A stretch of 64,000 nucleotides of DNA from the NCBI GenBank assembly GCA_029817715.1, contig JARUPY010000473.1:372001-436000 (forward strand), written 5' to 3'. The notes below the pieces were generated by a model. That model had not been told where the DNA came from. It made no database searches and was given only the letters and a program-made list of their open reading frames with translations. Shown one piece after another: positions 52,380 through 63,743 of the stretch. Within the stretch, counting starts at the first letter, position 1. Each line of letters begins with the position of its first letter. The position numbers were made by a program, and so were the translations under genes. This stretch comes from Melastoma dodecandrum. Taxonomy: Eukaryota; Streptophyta; Magnoliopsida; Myrtales; Melastomataceae.

Positions 52380-55300
52380 GCCATGGACAAGTGGAGCCCA
52401 GAGCTGGTAACGGCAGCAAATTTAACATTTGATTGCAAGTCGTCGGGAATTGCTGGAACTACATCGCAGGTGATCTTCCGATCCAAAATTATAGATAATT
52501 GTCAAGAATCATCGGCGGTACCTTGGGCCTAAACCCTCTATCAACGGCTCTTATACCATTTTAATTTAATGTTCGAATAAAATTTGTGAAATACCTTAAA
52601 TAGTTTTGAAATTACTAAAATAAAGTATTGAAATTATATTTATAATATTTAACTTTTAAAATATCTCTTAAAAAAAGTTTCACTTCAATTTTTATTTTTT
52701 TATTTTTGAAAAAAAATTATGAATTAAATCAGAGTTATAAATTCCGACTTTGATGCATTATATCCTAAATTTCGAAATTACCTACCCTATTTTATAAATT
52801 TTTTTCCCAAACATTTTTTATACATGCCTCCTCAATCAACATATGTTAGTTTTTTACATTTTTATTTTTAATAAATGTCATTGGGCTCAAACTTTGAATT
52901 TAAGTTGTGAGAGCCAAGTCAAGGTTTCAAACCTCGACTTTGCTAAAATAAAAAAAATTATGTAATTTATCTTAAATCGGTGTTTGAAACCGCGACTTTA
53001 TGAGACATACATAAAGTCGCGGTTTTAAACCGTAATTTTGGCCAAAAGCACCTAAACTGCGGTTTTAAATCGCAACTTTTTTTTAAATTGAAAGTCGCAA
53101 TTTGAAACCGCGACTAGGAGGTGTATATCGAGAATTTAGAAATTTGAAACTGTAATTTGCAAAATTTTTTTCGCGAACTAATGGTAATTTCGTTTATTCC
53201 TCGCCCAAACTCATCGCTCACGCTGTATTTTAAAAAGAAGTGATATTTTGGTCGTGTAAAACTCAGAAGAACAAGAACTTGGAATATTAAACCAAAATGT
53301 ATGAGAATTTAAATTAGAAAGCCCTAGTGCCTTTTTTTTATTTACTAGTGGCACCAATGTCATTTACTATTCACATCCACGCTCCCAAAGAGACGATTAA
53401 TAATAATAATAATAAAATGATTTCTAATTTATGAATCAGTTATTTATTGATATAAATAATAAAAAACACAACTTTCAAAATATATTAAATGTTAAAAATA
53501 TATCTTACGAAATTAAATCACTGAAATTAAAGTACATTAATTGACCGGCGTTAACAAAATTTCGTTTATATATATATATGTGGGTACATCACGGGTTGTG
53601 ATTAGTTTTATTGAAAGTGAAGAAGCTCCATGTTTTCGGTAAGAATGGTATTATTATATGATGCGGGAATCGCGCGGGAATAAGGACACGTCACGATAAA
53701 ATCCAAGGGAGAGGGAAACACGATGCGACATGTAAGCACTGAGTTTTATTTTTTATTTTTATTTTTGATGTTACGCGAGTGAAATTCGTGGACCCTCCCC
53801 TCCTAATTTGGTCCTGCCCCTTTTTCGTTCTCAATAATCGTCCGTGGATCCAAAGGGAATCCCGGCTCCCCCAAAGTTAAGATCTTCACTTGAGCTTTTA
53901 AATTAATAAATAGTTAGTGGAATCTCTTTCTTCCCGATAAAAAGTCTATCATTTGCTCCCTATAATTTCGTTACGTTAATAATATTCATGTTAAATTACG
54001 AAAATATTTCGCATTTTAGCATTTATTTTCAAAATTTATGTATCGACAAATGTCTCGAAGTCGTATTTTATAAAAATTGAATTCACCTTTACCAAACTCG
54101 GCTTTTAAAAATTCGAATTACTTAAGAAATAATAAAAAGGCTAAAAAAATTAATTTTCTCGTCGAATTTTAAGAATTTTAAATGTGAATACCGTAAATTA
54201 CTAAATACTTTCGCTAATTATTAACAAAAACTCATCTAACTTCTATTGCCGAAATCTTTTCATTTTCCTTTATGTGCCACTAGTTATATAAAGATGGGTG
54301 AAATTAGTTAAGTGTGGGGTTGGGAAATGACAGCGCCATCGCAATCAGGTGGCATCCATCATTACCCACTGATTGGTATTGGAGTAAGTGCTTTCTAATC
54401 TCTTTTCCTTCTTTCTTCCTTTCTCTTTGTGGTTAATTAATCGGGATCTCTAAACTTTGATTGATTGATTAATCCTCCCCTTATTAACCCATCTTCTTCT
54501 TATAATACAATTTTTTTTAAAAAAGTAAAAGCTTGTGAATGGTTTTCTAAAAGGGACACGCGGCTAAACGAGCTCCGACTAAAACTAAATACCATGCCCC
54601 AGTGCATCCGTGTTTTGTTTAAGTACCCCCAATCGCATTAAATTGCCCCCTCTTTATATATATAAACATGGCACAACGCGTATTAGCCAAAAGTTTGGTC
54701 CTTTAAAAAGGAAAAAAAAAGGCAAAGCCGAGGTGATAGGAGTAGGTGCAATTGCCATGTCCCCACCGCCTTATCTCCTGCGTAATTGATTTCCTTCCCA
54801 TTTAACGGAAGATGACCTCATCCTGATCAGATCATGGCGTTGCAGCTGCAATTGGATTCCCTACATCGGATTCAAAATTCCCTCCTCTCCCTGCATATTG
54901 TTGTCCGGCAGAATGTCCGCTATAAAAGGGGGGGGGGGGGCGGCTCATCCATTTCCCCACGCCCCTGAGGTACGATCTTATCCGAGGGAAGGAACGCCGG
55001 GATGGGCGCTGAGCATGATGGAGAAGCAGGGCACGTGCAAAATGTCCCGATGCTCCCTCCGACTCCCCTGCGTCGACCGGAGGGAGGGCTGGTAGGGTTT
55101 TTGGCATGTGTCCTCCTTCCCCATCGTGACCACCGCTCGTCAATTTTGCACCACCCCATGGCCTCCCATGCTACCACTTGGTACACAACGTGTTGCTTCC
55201 TGCAGTGATCCTTTCTTGTACCCTATTGGATTGACTTTGCCGATGAAGAATGAAGTTGCAGGAAAACGGAGGTGGCCGGGATCCTAAAAGAATGCCGCAC

Positions 55301-55600
55301 CGCAAATCTTTTCCCGCCGCACACGGCCTCATCTCACGATTATTATCATTTAGCTGGTGTCCACACATCCCTAAGAAACTTTCGCTTTATTAAAAAGTGC
55401 ACGGCAAGCATTGGATAGACGACCGATTTGTGCAACTCCATCGCAATCTCCGAGGAACACTGATATTCACGAAATCCCATGTTGGAATCTCAAAAGTCAC
55501 GTCTAGGAATATTTATCAGGTTTGTCATTTTGTCTTTCGGGTACGAGATCCCACGCAAGAATTAGAAGAGGTAGTGGGTGAGTGAAGGAACAAAAGAGCC
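52380..55600. other. Intergenic with a palindrome-rich MITE-like repeat; no gene recognised
   Basis: At 52730-53170 the words AAGTCGCGGTTTTAAACCG and GTCGCAATTTGAAACCGCG recur in both orientations, the same design as 40290-40690. From 53330 to 54700 the DNA is strongly AT-rich. A G-run of at least 12 lies near 54930-54942. Open frames at 54830-55210 have no family resemblance. Confidence 0.5.
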
Positions 55601-55860
55601 GTAGACTGGGCTTCGACACTTCATCCTCTTGGAGGCCACCTCCACCGTCGCCAAACTCATCGGCAAGCCCGAATCCGTAGTTAAACCCCCACCACCATCG
55701 ACCTTTTCATTTCATTTCCTTCTGCTTTTCTTTTATTGGTGTTTTCTCACGGTATGTGATGATCGTGTTGAAAGGATCCGACATTCCCGTTTCCTCCGGA
55801 GGGACAGAGCAGCCTGCCGCTACGCCCAGCTTGTCTCCATCGACTGGCTCTTGATGGGAT
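55601..55860 (+). pseudogene. MIF/D-dopachrome tautomerase-like (MDL) pseudogene
   Basis: LEATSTVAKLIGKPESV (55629-55679) matches the end of exon 1 of plant MIF/DDT-like proteins. After a possible short intron, VLKGSDIPVSSGGTEQPAA (about 55767-55822) matches exon 2. The next block, YAQLVSIDWL, is in another frame, so one base is lost. The true start (MPCLNLSTN type, with the catalytic N-terminal proline) is missing. The sequence before LEATST keeps weak similarity (DTSS) in a shifted frame, and the C-terminal exon is absent. It is a truncated, frameshifted copy. Confidence 0.75.
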
Positions 55861-56294
55861 TGATCGCCGGTGCAGTAGTCGTTCCATTTAAAATCATAAA
55901 TCCCCCAGGGAAAAAACAAGCTGGCATGCTTGCTTCAGTTTGGTTCTGTTTATTGGTCGGATCATATTAACACAGTCGATCCTTATTAAAAAAACGCCGA
56001 ATAGGGCTGACAGGGCCGGGGGCGGCCTTTTCAGGAGTTTGCTCTAAAAATTATTAATTGTTTACATATTTCAGATCCAGACATTCCTCTTCTCAAAGCT
56101 TAACCGAGAAGAAAAGCCGCCATGGGGGTTTGACTTTTTAATTCAACGCGGGGATTTTAAGCGATTTAGGAGGAAATACTGTTTTTACTATCAGATCATT
56201 CCCCTTCTTAACCTCGGAATCCGATCTTCTTCGTCTTAATCCTTCGTCTGTAAGTTAATAAATCCGGAGGTGTCCGGCCTTTTCTTTGGCTTTT

Positions 56295-56301
56295 TATATA
56301 A
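56295..56301 (+). promoter_or_regulatory. TATA box of the PRA1 gene
   Basis: TATATAA in a T-rich context, 64-70 bases before the start codon. This would put transcription start about 30-40 bases before the ATG, leaving a short purine-rich leader (AACGAAAGAAGAGGTAGGGA). Confidence 0.6.
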
Positions 56302-56364
56302 CGCCACCGACTTTTTAATTTCCTAAACCCAACACAAGCCAAAACGAAAGAAGAGGTAGGGAGA

Positions 56365-57057
56365 ATGGCATCGGCGTCGCCACCCATCCTCCCGATCTCA
56401 GTGCCCCATCAGTCGACCCCCGTCCCCGCCTCCACCGCCACCGCCACCGCCACGGAAGAGGCCGCCCAGGCCTCCGCCCTCCGCAACCTCCTTAACAACC
56501 TCTCCGCCACCGCCTCCTCCGCCCTCTCCCAGCGTCGCCCCTGGTCGGAGCTCCTCGACCGTTCCGCCTTCTCCAAGCCCGAGTCCATCTCCGACGCCAC
56601 CCTCCGCCTCCGCAAGAACTACTCCTACTTCCGCCTCAACTACCTCCTCCTCGTCTCTGCCTTCCTCACCCTCTCCCTCCTCACCCACCCCTTCTCCCTC
56701 CTCCTCCTCCTCTCCCTCCTCTCCGCCTGGCTCTTCCTCTTCCTCCTCCGCACCCCCAACTCCCCTCCCCTCGTCTTCCTCGGCCGCACCTACAGCGACC
56801 GCGAGTCCCTCGGCATTCTCATCGTCCTCACCGCCTTCGTCTTGTTCCTCACCAGCGTCGGATCTGTCATCATCTCCGCTCTCTTCGTCGGCGTCGCCGT
56901 TGTCTGCTTGCATGGTGCCTTCAGGGTGCCCGAGGACCTGTTCCTTGACGACCAGGAACCCGGCGCTGCCACCGGATTCCTCTCCTTCCTTGGAGGGGCC
57001 GCTCCCAGCGCTGCTGCCTCTGCCGCACCCGCTGTCCTTGCTGCTGCTAGGATTTAA
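56365..57057 (+). CDS. PRA1 family protein, B subgroup-like
   Basis: A single uninterrupted frame of 230 residues, as plant PRA1 genes usually are intronless. The cytosolic N-terminus (about residues 1-75) includes RRPWSELLDRSAFSKPESIS and RLRKNYSYFRLNY, the conserved motif just before the membrane. Two hydrophobic hairpins follow (about 88-128: LLLVSAFLTLSLLTHPFS onward; about 148-185: GILIVLTAFVLFLTSVGS onward), then HGAFRVPEDLFLDDQE. PRA1 proteins bind prenylated Rab GTPases and act in ER-Golgi and endosomal trafficking. The start at 56365 follows the TATA box by about 65 bases. The coding sequence is extremely C-rich at third positions. Subgroup B is inferred from the overall layout. Confidence 0.95.
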   Translation: MASASPPILPISVPHQSTPVPASTATATATEEAAQASALRNLLNNLSATASSALSQRRPWSELLDRSAFSKPESISDATLRLRKNYSYFRLNYLLLVSAFLTLSLLTHPFSLLLLLSLLSAWLFLFLLRTPNSPPLVFLGRTYSDRESLGILIVLTAFVLFLTSVGSVIISALFVGVAVVCLHGAFRVPEDLFLDDQEPGAATGFLSFLGGAAPSAAASAAPAVLAAARI

Positions 57058-58141
57058 GGTGAGGTCGGAATCCGATCTGACCTGATCCGTGGTTTATCAT
57101 CGTCATACATACGGGATTCATACATACTTTAGCTGTAAAAGAAAAGAACATGAAACCGACAAATAAAGGGCCCAGTGTCTGCAATTCTCTTCAGTTTTCT
57201 TGTCTTTTTTGGATTTTTCTGGTGAATGTATAGATTTTGGATGTCATGCTGATCAGATCCATTGGTTCCTGTACGTATGATGCTCATTCTTTAATGTTGA
57301 ATCTGAATTTAGACTGACTTGTTGGTTCCTGTACGTATGATGCTCATTCTTCATCCATCTGAATTTAGATCGCCCCTGAATAGAGTTGCTGCTTGTTGTG
57401 GCACGAGATCCAGGACATGTTTGGGGATTTGTAGAGGGATTAATACATGGACTCGTCTTGATGGATTGGGACCCAGATCCGGGTGTTGTTTCTGTATCCA
57501 TGTGGGCAATTGTTTCTGTGGTGGCAGTTGGCTTTGTTGGATTTCACAATGAACTGTGTTTGCATTTGGTTGTCTATAAGGTGCCTGTGCTGTGCCTTTC
57601 TTGTTCAAGGAGATCTGGGTTTGTGCTCTTTGGATTTGTCTGCTAATCATTATTCACTCTGTAGTTCTGAAGATGTTCGCTCCATTTAAAAATTTCCCTT
57701 CACCCATGATTACGTCGGCGTCCTCTTCATGACACTGCTGGATTTGTAGATTTTGGGATGCATATGTTTGTGGCATGTATTATCTGCAAGTTTAGAGTAT
57801 AATCCAGAAAACTATATGTTACAGTGCACTTCATTATGGAGTTTTCTCGGCCGAGATTCGTGCTATTCTTGGTGGTACCGCCAATGTCTTGTTATGCTTG
57901 AGGCAGGCTTACTTCTGTGCACATTCATTTCCAGTTTCCGAACATATCAATATGTTACCTACCTGCAATTTAGGATTGTAAGCCCACTCTGATGGTGAAG
58001 CTGCTGTTGCTAGTTAAAGGAATACACTCGGAGAAAAACTCTATATCGACCACACCGTCCACCCCAACAACCTCTGATCCCTCTCGATCCTCTCCATCTT
58101 TTCCCCCTACGCAACTACATGTCTCCCTCGGGGACCGTCCC
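57058..58141 (+). other. 3' flank of PRA1 and intergenic DNA
   Basis: Probably the 3' untranslated region followed by intergenic sequence. No second gene recognised. It contains a 30-bp direct repeat at 57262 and 57322. Confidence 0.5.
57262..57351. repeat. 30-bp direct repeat, 60-bp period, in PRA1 3' region
   Basis: TTGGTTCCTGTACGTATGAT plus ten more identical bases occurs at 57262-57291 and again at 57322-57351. GAATTTAGA follows both copies, so this is a local tandem duplication with a few changes. Confidence 0.85.
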
Positions 58142-58718
58142 TGATGACGGAAATGCCACCCAAATCAATTTACCAGAATCTGGGCCAAATGTCCACAGCA
58201 ATCAACAGAACAATTCAACCGGACCACAGCAATCAACAGAACAATTCAACCGGACCACAGCAATCAACAGAACAATTCAACCGGAACACATCGAAAAAAC
58301 ACAACACAAACACCTCACACCCACCAACACCACTAACTATTTGATCAACGCAGGACTCCTCCTCCGGTCGCCGTCTCTTCACCCTTCCTCTTCTTCTATC
58401 CTCCGTTCTTCTCTTCCCTTTCCATTCTTTTGCTTGTCTCTCTCCCCTGAGTTCTGTCCCCCTCTTTAACAAACTCCTCTGTTGCGCGCGGTGCTGCGCG
58501 GCCGTTGCAACCGATCCTCCGAATCTTCCTTCCATCCTCATAATTCTTCATTCCTTCCAATTTCGTCCATGGGCTCTCGCTTCCTCCCTTGTTACACTTG
58601 CCCTCCTTCTTCCTTTCTATTACTGCCCAGCTGGAAGGAATGCAGCATGATCCTTTTAACTCAACCAAGTTAACTGTCATTGCCTCCCCTTTTCCTTCCT
58701 CCTCAGACAGCTGCATCA
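58142..58718 (-). repeat. 3' LTR of the chromovirus
   Basis: 577 bp, running TGATGACGGAAATG to GACAGCTGCATCA on the plus strand. It is identical in layout to 63229-63743 except for two extra copies of a 31-bp unit at 58194-58286. Confidence 0.95.
58194..58286. repeat. 31-bp minisatellite (x3) inside the 3' LTR
   Basis: Three tandem units of CACAGCAATCAACAGAACAA plus 11 more bases. The 5' LTR has a single copy, which accounts for the whole 62-bp length difference. Confidence 0.95.
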
Positions 58719-61700
58719 ATACCCTCTTCTCAGAAACACCCTTGTCCTCAAGGGTGATTTGTGGGTACTGCTCCTGCAAATCATACAAAAATTCCCATGT
58801 GGCTGCTTCCTCTGGTTGATCTTTCCACTTCACCAAAACCTGTGTGGCAGCACGGTTCCCTCTTTTCACCATTTTGCGCTGCAAAATGCATTCTGGGAAC
58901 GATGGAGCAGCGGCTGCAAATGAGGGAAGCTGATGACCAACTCGTGCGCCTTTGGAGGACTTCTTGAGCCTCGAGACATGGAAGGTGGGGTGGATGAGAG
59001 AGTGCTGAGGAAGGTCCAGCTTGTATGCCACTTCCCCAATTTTGTCCAAAATCTTATATGGTCCGAAGTAAAGAGGAGAGAGTTTGTGACCATGCCTGCC
59101 GTCCACCGATTTGTCGATACGGCTGCAGCTTAACATATACAAAATCCCCTATTGCAAAACTTCTCTCAAAACGCTTCTTATCCGCCAGTTGTTTCATGCG
59201 GTGTTGTGCCCGGCAAACGTGGAAACGCAATAGGCGAACCATAGCCTCTCTGTCTGACAGCTCCCTATCAACTGCTTTATTGGTGACAGTACCACTGATG
59301 TAAGGCAGATGAACCCGGGGTTCATAACCGAACAGAGCCTGAAAAGGGGACATCTGTATGGCTGAGTGGTGGGTGGTATTGTACCACCATTCGGCCAAAG
59401 GAAGCCATTTTGCCCACATGGACGGACAATCCCCGCACATACATCGGAGATAAGTTTCTAAGCAACGATTGACAACTTCCGACTGGCCATCCGTTTGAGG
59501 ATGGTAGGCAGATGAGCGCTTGAGCTCCACACCCTGTAGTGAAAACAAATTTTGCCAAAAGTCACTGAGAAAAATCGGATCTCGATCACTTACAATCGAT
59601 TGAGGTAAGCCGTGTAGTTTAGAAATGTGACTCAGGAAAGCCTCTGCTGCAACCGGTGCCGTAACCGGGTGTTTCAAGGCTACAAAGTGCCCAAATTTGG
59701 TCAGCCGGTCGACTACCACCATGATGACTTCCTTACCGAGAGATTTAGGAAGTCCCACAATGAAGTCCATTGTAATTTCAGACCATATGGTTGTAGGAAC
59801 CGGTAGCGGCTGTAGTAATCCTGGAGATGCAGCCGTGTCATACTTGTTTCTCTGACATATTTCACACTGTTGGATATATGTCCGGATGTCTCTTTCTAAG
59901 CCCCTCCAATAGCAAAAACTTGATACATGTTTAAAGGTAGCTTGTACGCCTGAATGTCCCCCAGCTGCGGATGCATGGAAGGTATGAATGATTAGCTCAC
60001 GCAGAGAAGGACTGCTGCCGACCACTAGTTTCCCTTTTCTGGTGAGCAGTTACTGTCTGAACTCATAAGGAGGAATTGATTCCTTCTGAAGTTGCTGCAG
60101 AATTGCTTGTAACTGTGGGTCCGTCTCCCAACTGCTTTTAATCTCATCTAATAGTGTTCCTTGGTCCAAGGTCAGGACCACTGCCATTATTTCAGCTCCA
60201 GAAATGCGAGACAACGCATCCGCTACCAAGTTCTCCTTGCCTTTCTTGTAAGTTATCTCATAATCATACCCGGCTAACCTCGCCAACCACTTAACTTGCA
60301 TGTCGTTATGAACGCGTTGTTCTAATAAGTATTTCAAGCTTTGATGATCCGTCTTCAACACGAAATGTCGTCCCACCAAGTAGTGGCGCCATTTATCCAC
60401 GGCATACACCACCGATAATAGTTCTTTCTCATAGACGGATAAGCCAATGTGTCGCGGTGCCAAGGCCTTACTAATGTAAGCAATGGGGTGCCCTTCCTGC
60501 ATGAGTACCGCACCGATACCAGTTGAGCTAGCATCTGTCTCGATGACAAAATCCTTAGAGAAATCCGGAAGAGCCAATGTCGGAGCAGAGGTCATGGCTG
60601 TCTTCAACTTGTCAAAGGCTTCCTGAGCCGATTCATCCCACTGAAAGGCGTCTTTTCTAAGCAGCTGGGTCAATGGCTTGCTGACAACTCCGTAATTCCG
60701 CAAAAATCGCCTATAATACCCCGTGAGCCTAAGGAATCCCCGCAGTTGGGTGATGTTTACCGGACGTGGCCAATCCAGCACTGCCTGAATCTTCCTCGGG
60801 TCGGTGGAAACCCCTTCCCTTGCAATAAAATGGCCTAAGTATTCTAACTTTCGTTTAGCAAAACAACACTTGCTAAACTTTGCAAATAACGTGTGCTGCT
60901 GTAATGCCTGGAGGACCATACTGAGATGTGCCACATGCTGCTCCATAGTAATGCTGTAGACAAGTATATCGTAAAAAAAAACCAATACAAACTTTCGTAA
61001 GAACGGCTTGAGCACCTCATTCATGAAACTTTGAAATGTGGAGGGGGCATTTGTTAGCCCAAAGGGCATAACCAAGAACTCGTAATGCCCTTCGTGCGTT
61101 TTGAACGCTGTCTTATGTATATCCTCCTCCTTGACACGAATTTGGTGATACCCGGATCGTAAATCAAGCTTTGAAAACCAGCTGGCCCCATGAAGTTCGT
61201 CAAGTAGCTCCTCTATTATGGGTATGGGAAACTTGTCCTTCACAGTATGTGCATTTAGCTCCCTGTAATCTATGCATAAGCGCCAAGAGTTGTCTTTTTT
61301 CTTGACCAGAACCACGGGGGAGGAAAAGGGACTGGTGCTATGTCTAATTACTCCCGAATGCAACATTTCCTGGACTAGCTTCTCGATGATGTCCTTCTGG
61401 GCGCTAGAATAACGATAGGGGCGTAAGGACAATCCCTTCACTCCTTCTAACAAGGGAATAGCGTGGTCATGTGTTCTGCGGGGGGGCAAACCAGTTGGCT
61501 CTGCAAAAACGCCTGAATGATTATCCAACAGTTGCTGCACCTCCTCTGGAATACTGCTTCCTACCGTTAGATTAGCTCTCTGCTGATGACTGGGAACTAT
61601 CAGTAGTCCCATCTCTTCATTAGTTAGCAAATACAGCACCATGGATACCCTGCTGAATTCTTTATCCCCGGCTGTTAAAATAATTGGCTTCCCCTGTTTA

Positions 61701-63157
61701 GAAAATTTCATGTTCAGTCGTGCAAAATCCCACAGTACGGTGCCCAAAGTTGCCAACCACTCCATCCCAAGTATCATGTCACACCCCTTGATGGGCATGA
61801 GCATCACGTCTGCTTCGTATATTTCTCCTTGCATCTCCCACTTAAAGGAATGAATCAGTAAATCACAAACCATCCGTTCTCCATTGGCCACTAGTACCCT
61901 TCTTCGGGGAATAGTCTGAATCTTTCCCCCCGCCTGTTTAGCAACCTTAGAATTCAAAAAATTGTGCGTGCTACCCGAATCCACCAAAATTATCAACTTC
62001 ATCCGCTTGTTATAGCCAATCACTTTCATCGACCGGTTCTGTGAATTGAGTGCAATTCCGTGAAGGGCGTATAAAGATACTACTGGCGATTCCTCTGCCT
62101 GGTTCATTTCCACTTCCTGCACCTCTTCTGTTTCATTTGATTCCGTCTCTTCCGGGTCCAGGGTAATGGCAAACGACCTTCGGTTATTGCACATGTTATT
62201 GCTACTATATTTCTCGTCGCACCAGAAGCAAAGACCCTTTTGTCTTTTCTCTTCCATTTCAGTTGGTGATAGTCGTTTATGAGGCGGTTGATAGGACTGT
62301 GTCCTCTGCTGATAAGGTGCCGGCTGCCTTGAAATTCCTTCCCATGTCCTGTTGCTTCCTTGCCACTTAGAGGGCCCTCTGTTAAACTGAGGCACCACCT
62401 GTCCCTTCTGACTTTGATTGGATTCCCAGCGACCACCTCTGATCTGGGTGTCGCGTCCTCTTCCTGCCATTCCCTCCTCTTCATTAGATAGAGCCTTAGC
62501 TAAGGAGATAGCCTTGTGCAACGTTCTGGGTTCTAACACCATTAGCATCTTCCGTGTCTCTTTCTTAAGGCCACCAATGAACATGGCTACTTGGTCCTCC
62601 ATGCACAGCTCCACTTTGGTCACCAAGGAGACAAACTCGTTAACGTAGTCCGAAAAACTGCTTCCCTCTCTCAACTCCTTAAGTGCAGCTATCGGCCGAA
62701 TCATCTCGTGGGGTCCAAACCGCATTAACATCGCTGATGCATGTTCCTCCCAACTAACTGGACCGGTCAACTCCCTGCCTCTTACGAATGCGTAATGCCA
62801 CTCTATGGCCAGTCCCGTCAAGTGAATGGATGCCACACTCTCCTTTAACTCCGGAGGAGTAGCGTCCAACTCAAAAAACCTCTCACTCCGAAACAGCCAA
62901 TCTTGGACATCACCACCATCGAAGATTGGGAACTCGATCTTTGCCTGTCTGCTAAGCCGGTCAGTGGGCCATAAGGGTGGAACTTCCTCCTTCAGTTTCG
63001 AAATAATGGAAGCTCCTGATACTAACGACTCTACGGCAGTTCCCTGAACCTTCTCTCTAACAATCTCTTCCAGGGTCAAAATTTTGTCATTCATCAACTC
63101 CATCTTCTTAACCACCTCCTGCAAGAGTTCTTTGACAGACTCGGATTCCATCTTCAC
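58396..63157 (-). pseudogene. Chromovirus Gag-Pol polyprotein with one stop and one frameshift
   Basis: ATG 63157 opens 1035 codons: Gag (LRFGPHEMIRPIAALKELRE-type, about 100-200), a zinc knuckle at about 310 (CFWCDEKYSSNNMC, with Asn where His is expected), aspartic protease at about 391 (LVDSGSTHNF), reverse transcriptase about 590-760 (VKKKDNSWRLCIDYRELN; FGLTNAPSTFQSF) and RNase H about 870-990 (VIETDASSTGIGAVLM). The palm motif reads FFYD at codon about 728 where family members have FFDD. A TAA at 60050-60052 interrupts. Integrase continues in the same frame, with HH...CEIC zinc finger, then D, D and E in MDFIVGLP, VSDRDPIF and YHPQTDGQSE. A one-base loss near 59110 shifts to the frame with HPTFHVSRLKKS and a chromodomain (VLVKWKDQPEEAATWE). 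That frame runs on into the LTR to 58396. Confidence 0.93.
58719..58733 (-). other. Polypurine tract of the chromovirus
   Basis: GAGAAGAGGGTAT on the element strand directly precedes the 3' LTR start TGATGCAGC. It primes plus-strand synthesis in LTR elements. Confidence 0.8.
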
Positions 63158-63213
63158 TATCTTTGATCATGTACGATCAGCCACGTGCATCCCACCGTGA
63201 GGCCGAACTTCAG

Positions 63214-63226
63214 TGCTCTGATACCA
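63214..63226 (-). other. Primer binding site, initiator-Met tRNA
   Basis: TGGTATCAGAGCA on the element strand, two bases inside the 5' LTR, is the standard plant site complementary to the 3' end of initiator methionine tRNA. Confidence 0.92.
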
Positions 63227-63228
63227 TT

Positions 63229-63743
63229 TGATGACGGAAATGCCACCCAAATCAATTTACCAGAAGCTGGGCCAAATGTCCACAGCAATCAACAGAACAA
63301 TTCAACCGGAACACATCGAAAAAACACAACACAAACACCTCACACCCACCAACACCACTAACTATTTGATCAACACAGGACTCCTCCTCCGGCCGCCGTC
63401 TCTTCACCCTTCCTCTTCTTCTATCCTCCTTTCTTCTCTTCCCTTTCCATTCTTTTGCTTGTCTCTCTCCCCTGGGTTCTGTCCCCCTCTTTAACAAACT
63501 CCTCTGTTGCGCGCGGTGCTGCGCGGCCGTTGCAACCGATCCCCCGAATCTTCCTTCCATCCTCATAATTCTTCATTCCTTCCAATTTCGTCTCTGGGCT
63601 CTCGCTTCCTCCCTTGTTACGCTGGCCCTCCTTCTTCCTTTTCATTACGGCCCAGCTGGAAGGAATGCAGCACGATCCTTTTAACTCAACCAAGTTAACT
63701 GTCATTGCCTCCCCTTTTCCTTCCTCCTTAGACAGCTGCATCA
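63229..63743 (-). repeat. 5' LTR of the chromovirus
   Basis: 515 bp, the partner of 58142-58718. It contains its own copy of the open tail frame (63421-63741) that the pol frame enters at the other end. Confidence 0.95.

Larger units (their letters stand above)
58142..63743 (-). mobile_element. Young Ty3/gypsy chromovirus, nearly complete
   Basis: A complete structure on the minus strand: 5' LTR 63229-63743, primer site 63214-63226, gag-pol 63157 to about 58396, polypurine tract 58719-58733, 3' LTR 58142-58718. The LTRs differ by about 15 substitutions in 515 aligned bases (by eye) plus one length difference of exactly 62 bp. The flanking 5-mers GTCCC (left) and GTCCG (right) fit a target duplication with one change. 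A chromodomain after the integrase marks a chromovirus. The coding region carries one stop, one frameshift and damaging substitutions, so this copy is probably inactive, though recently inserted. Confidence 0.95.

Noticed and set aside
56398..56913. Gly/Glu-rich minus-strand frame opposite PRA1
   Set aside because: Mirror image of the C-rich PRA1 coding sequence.
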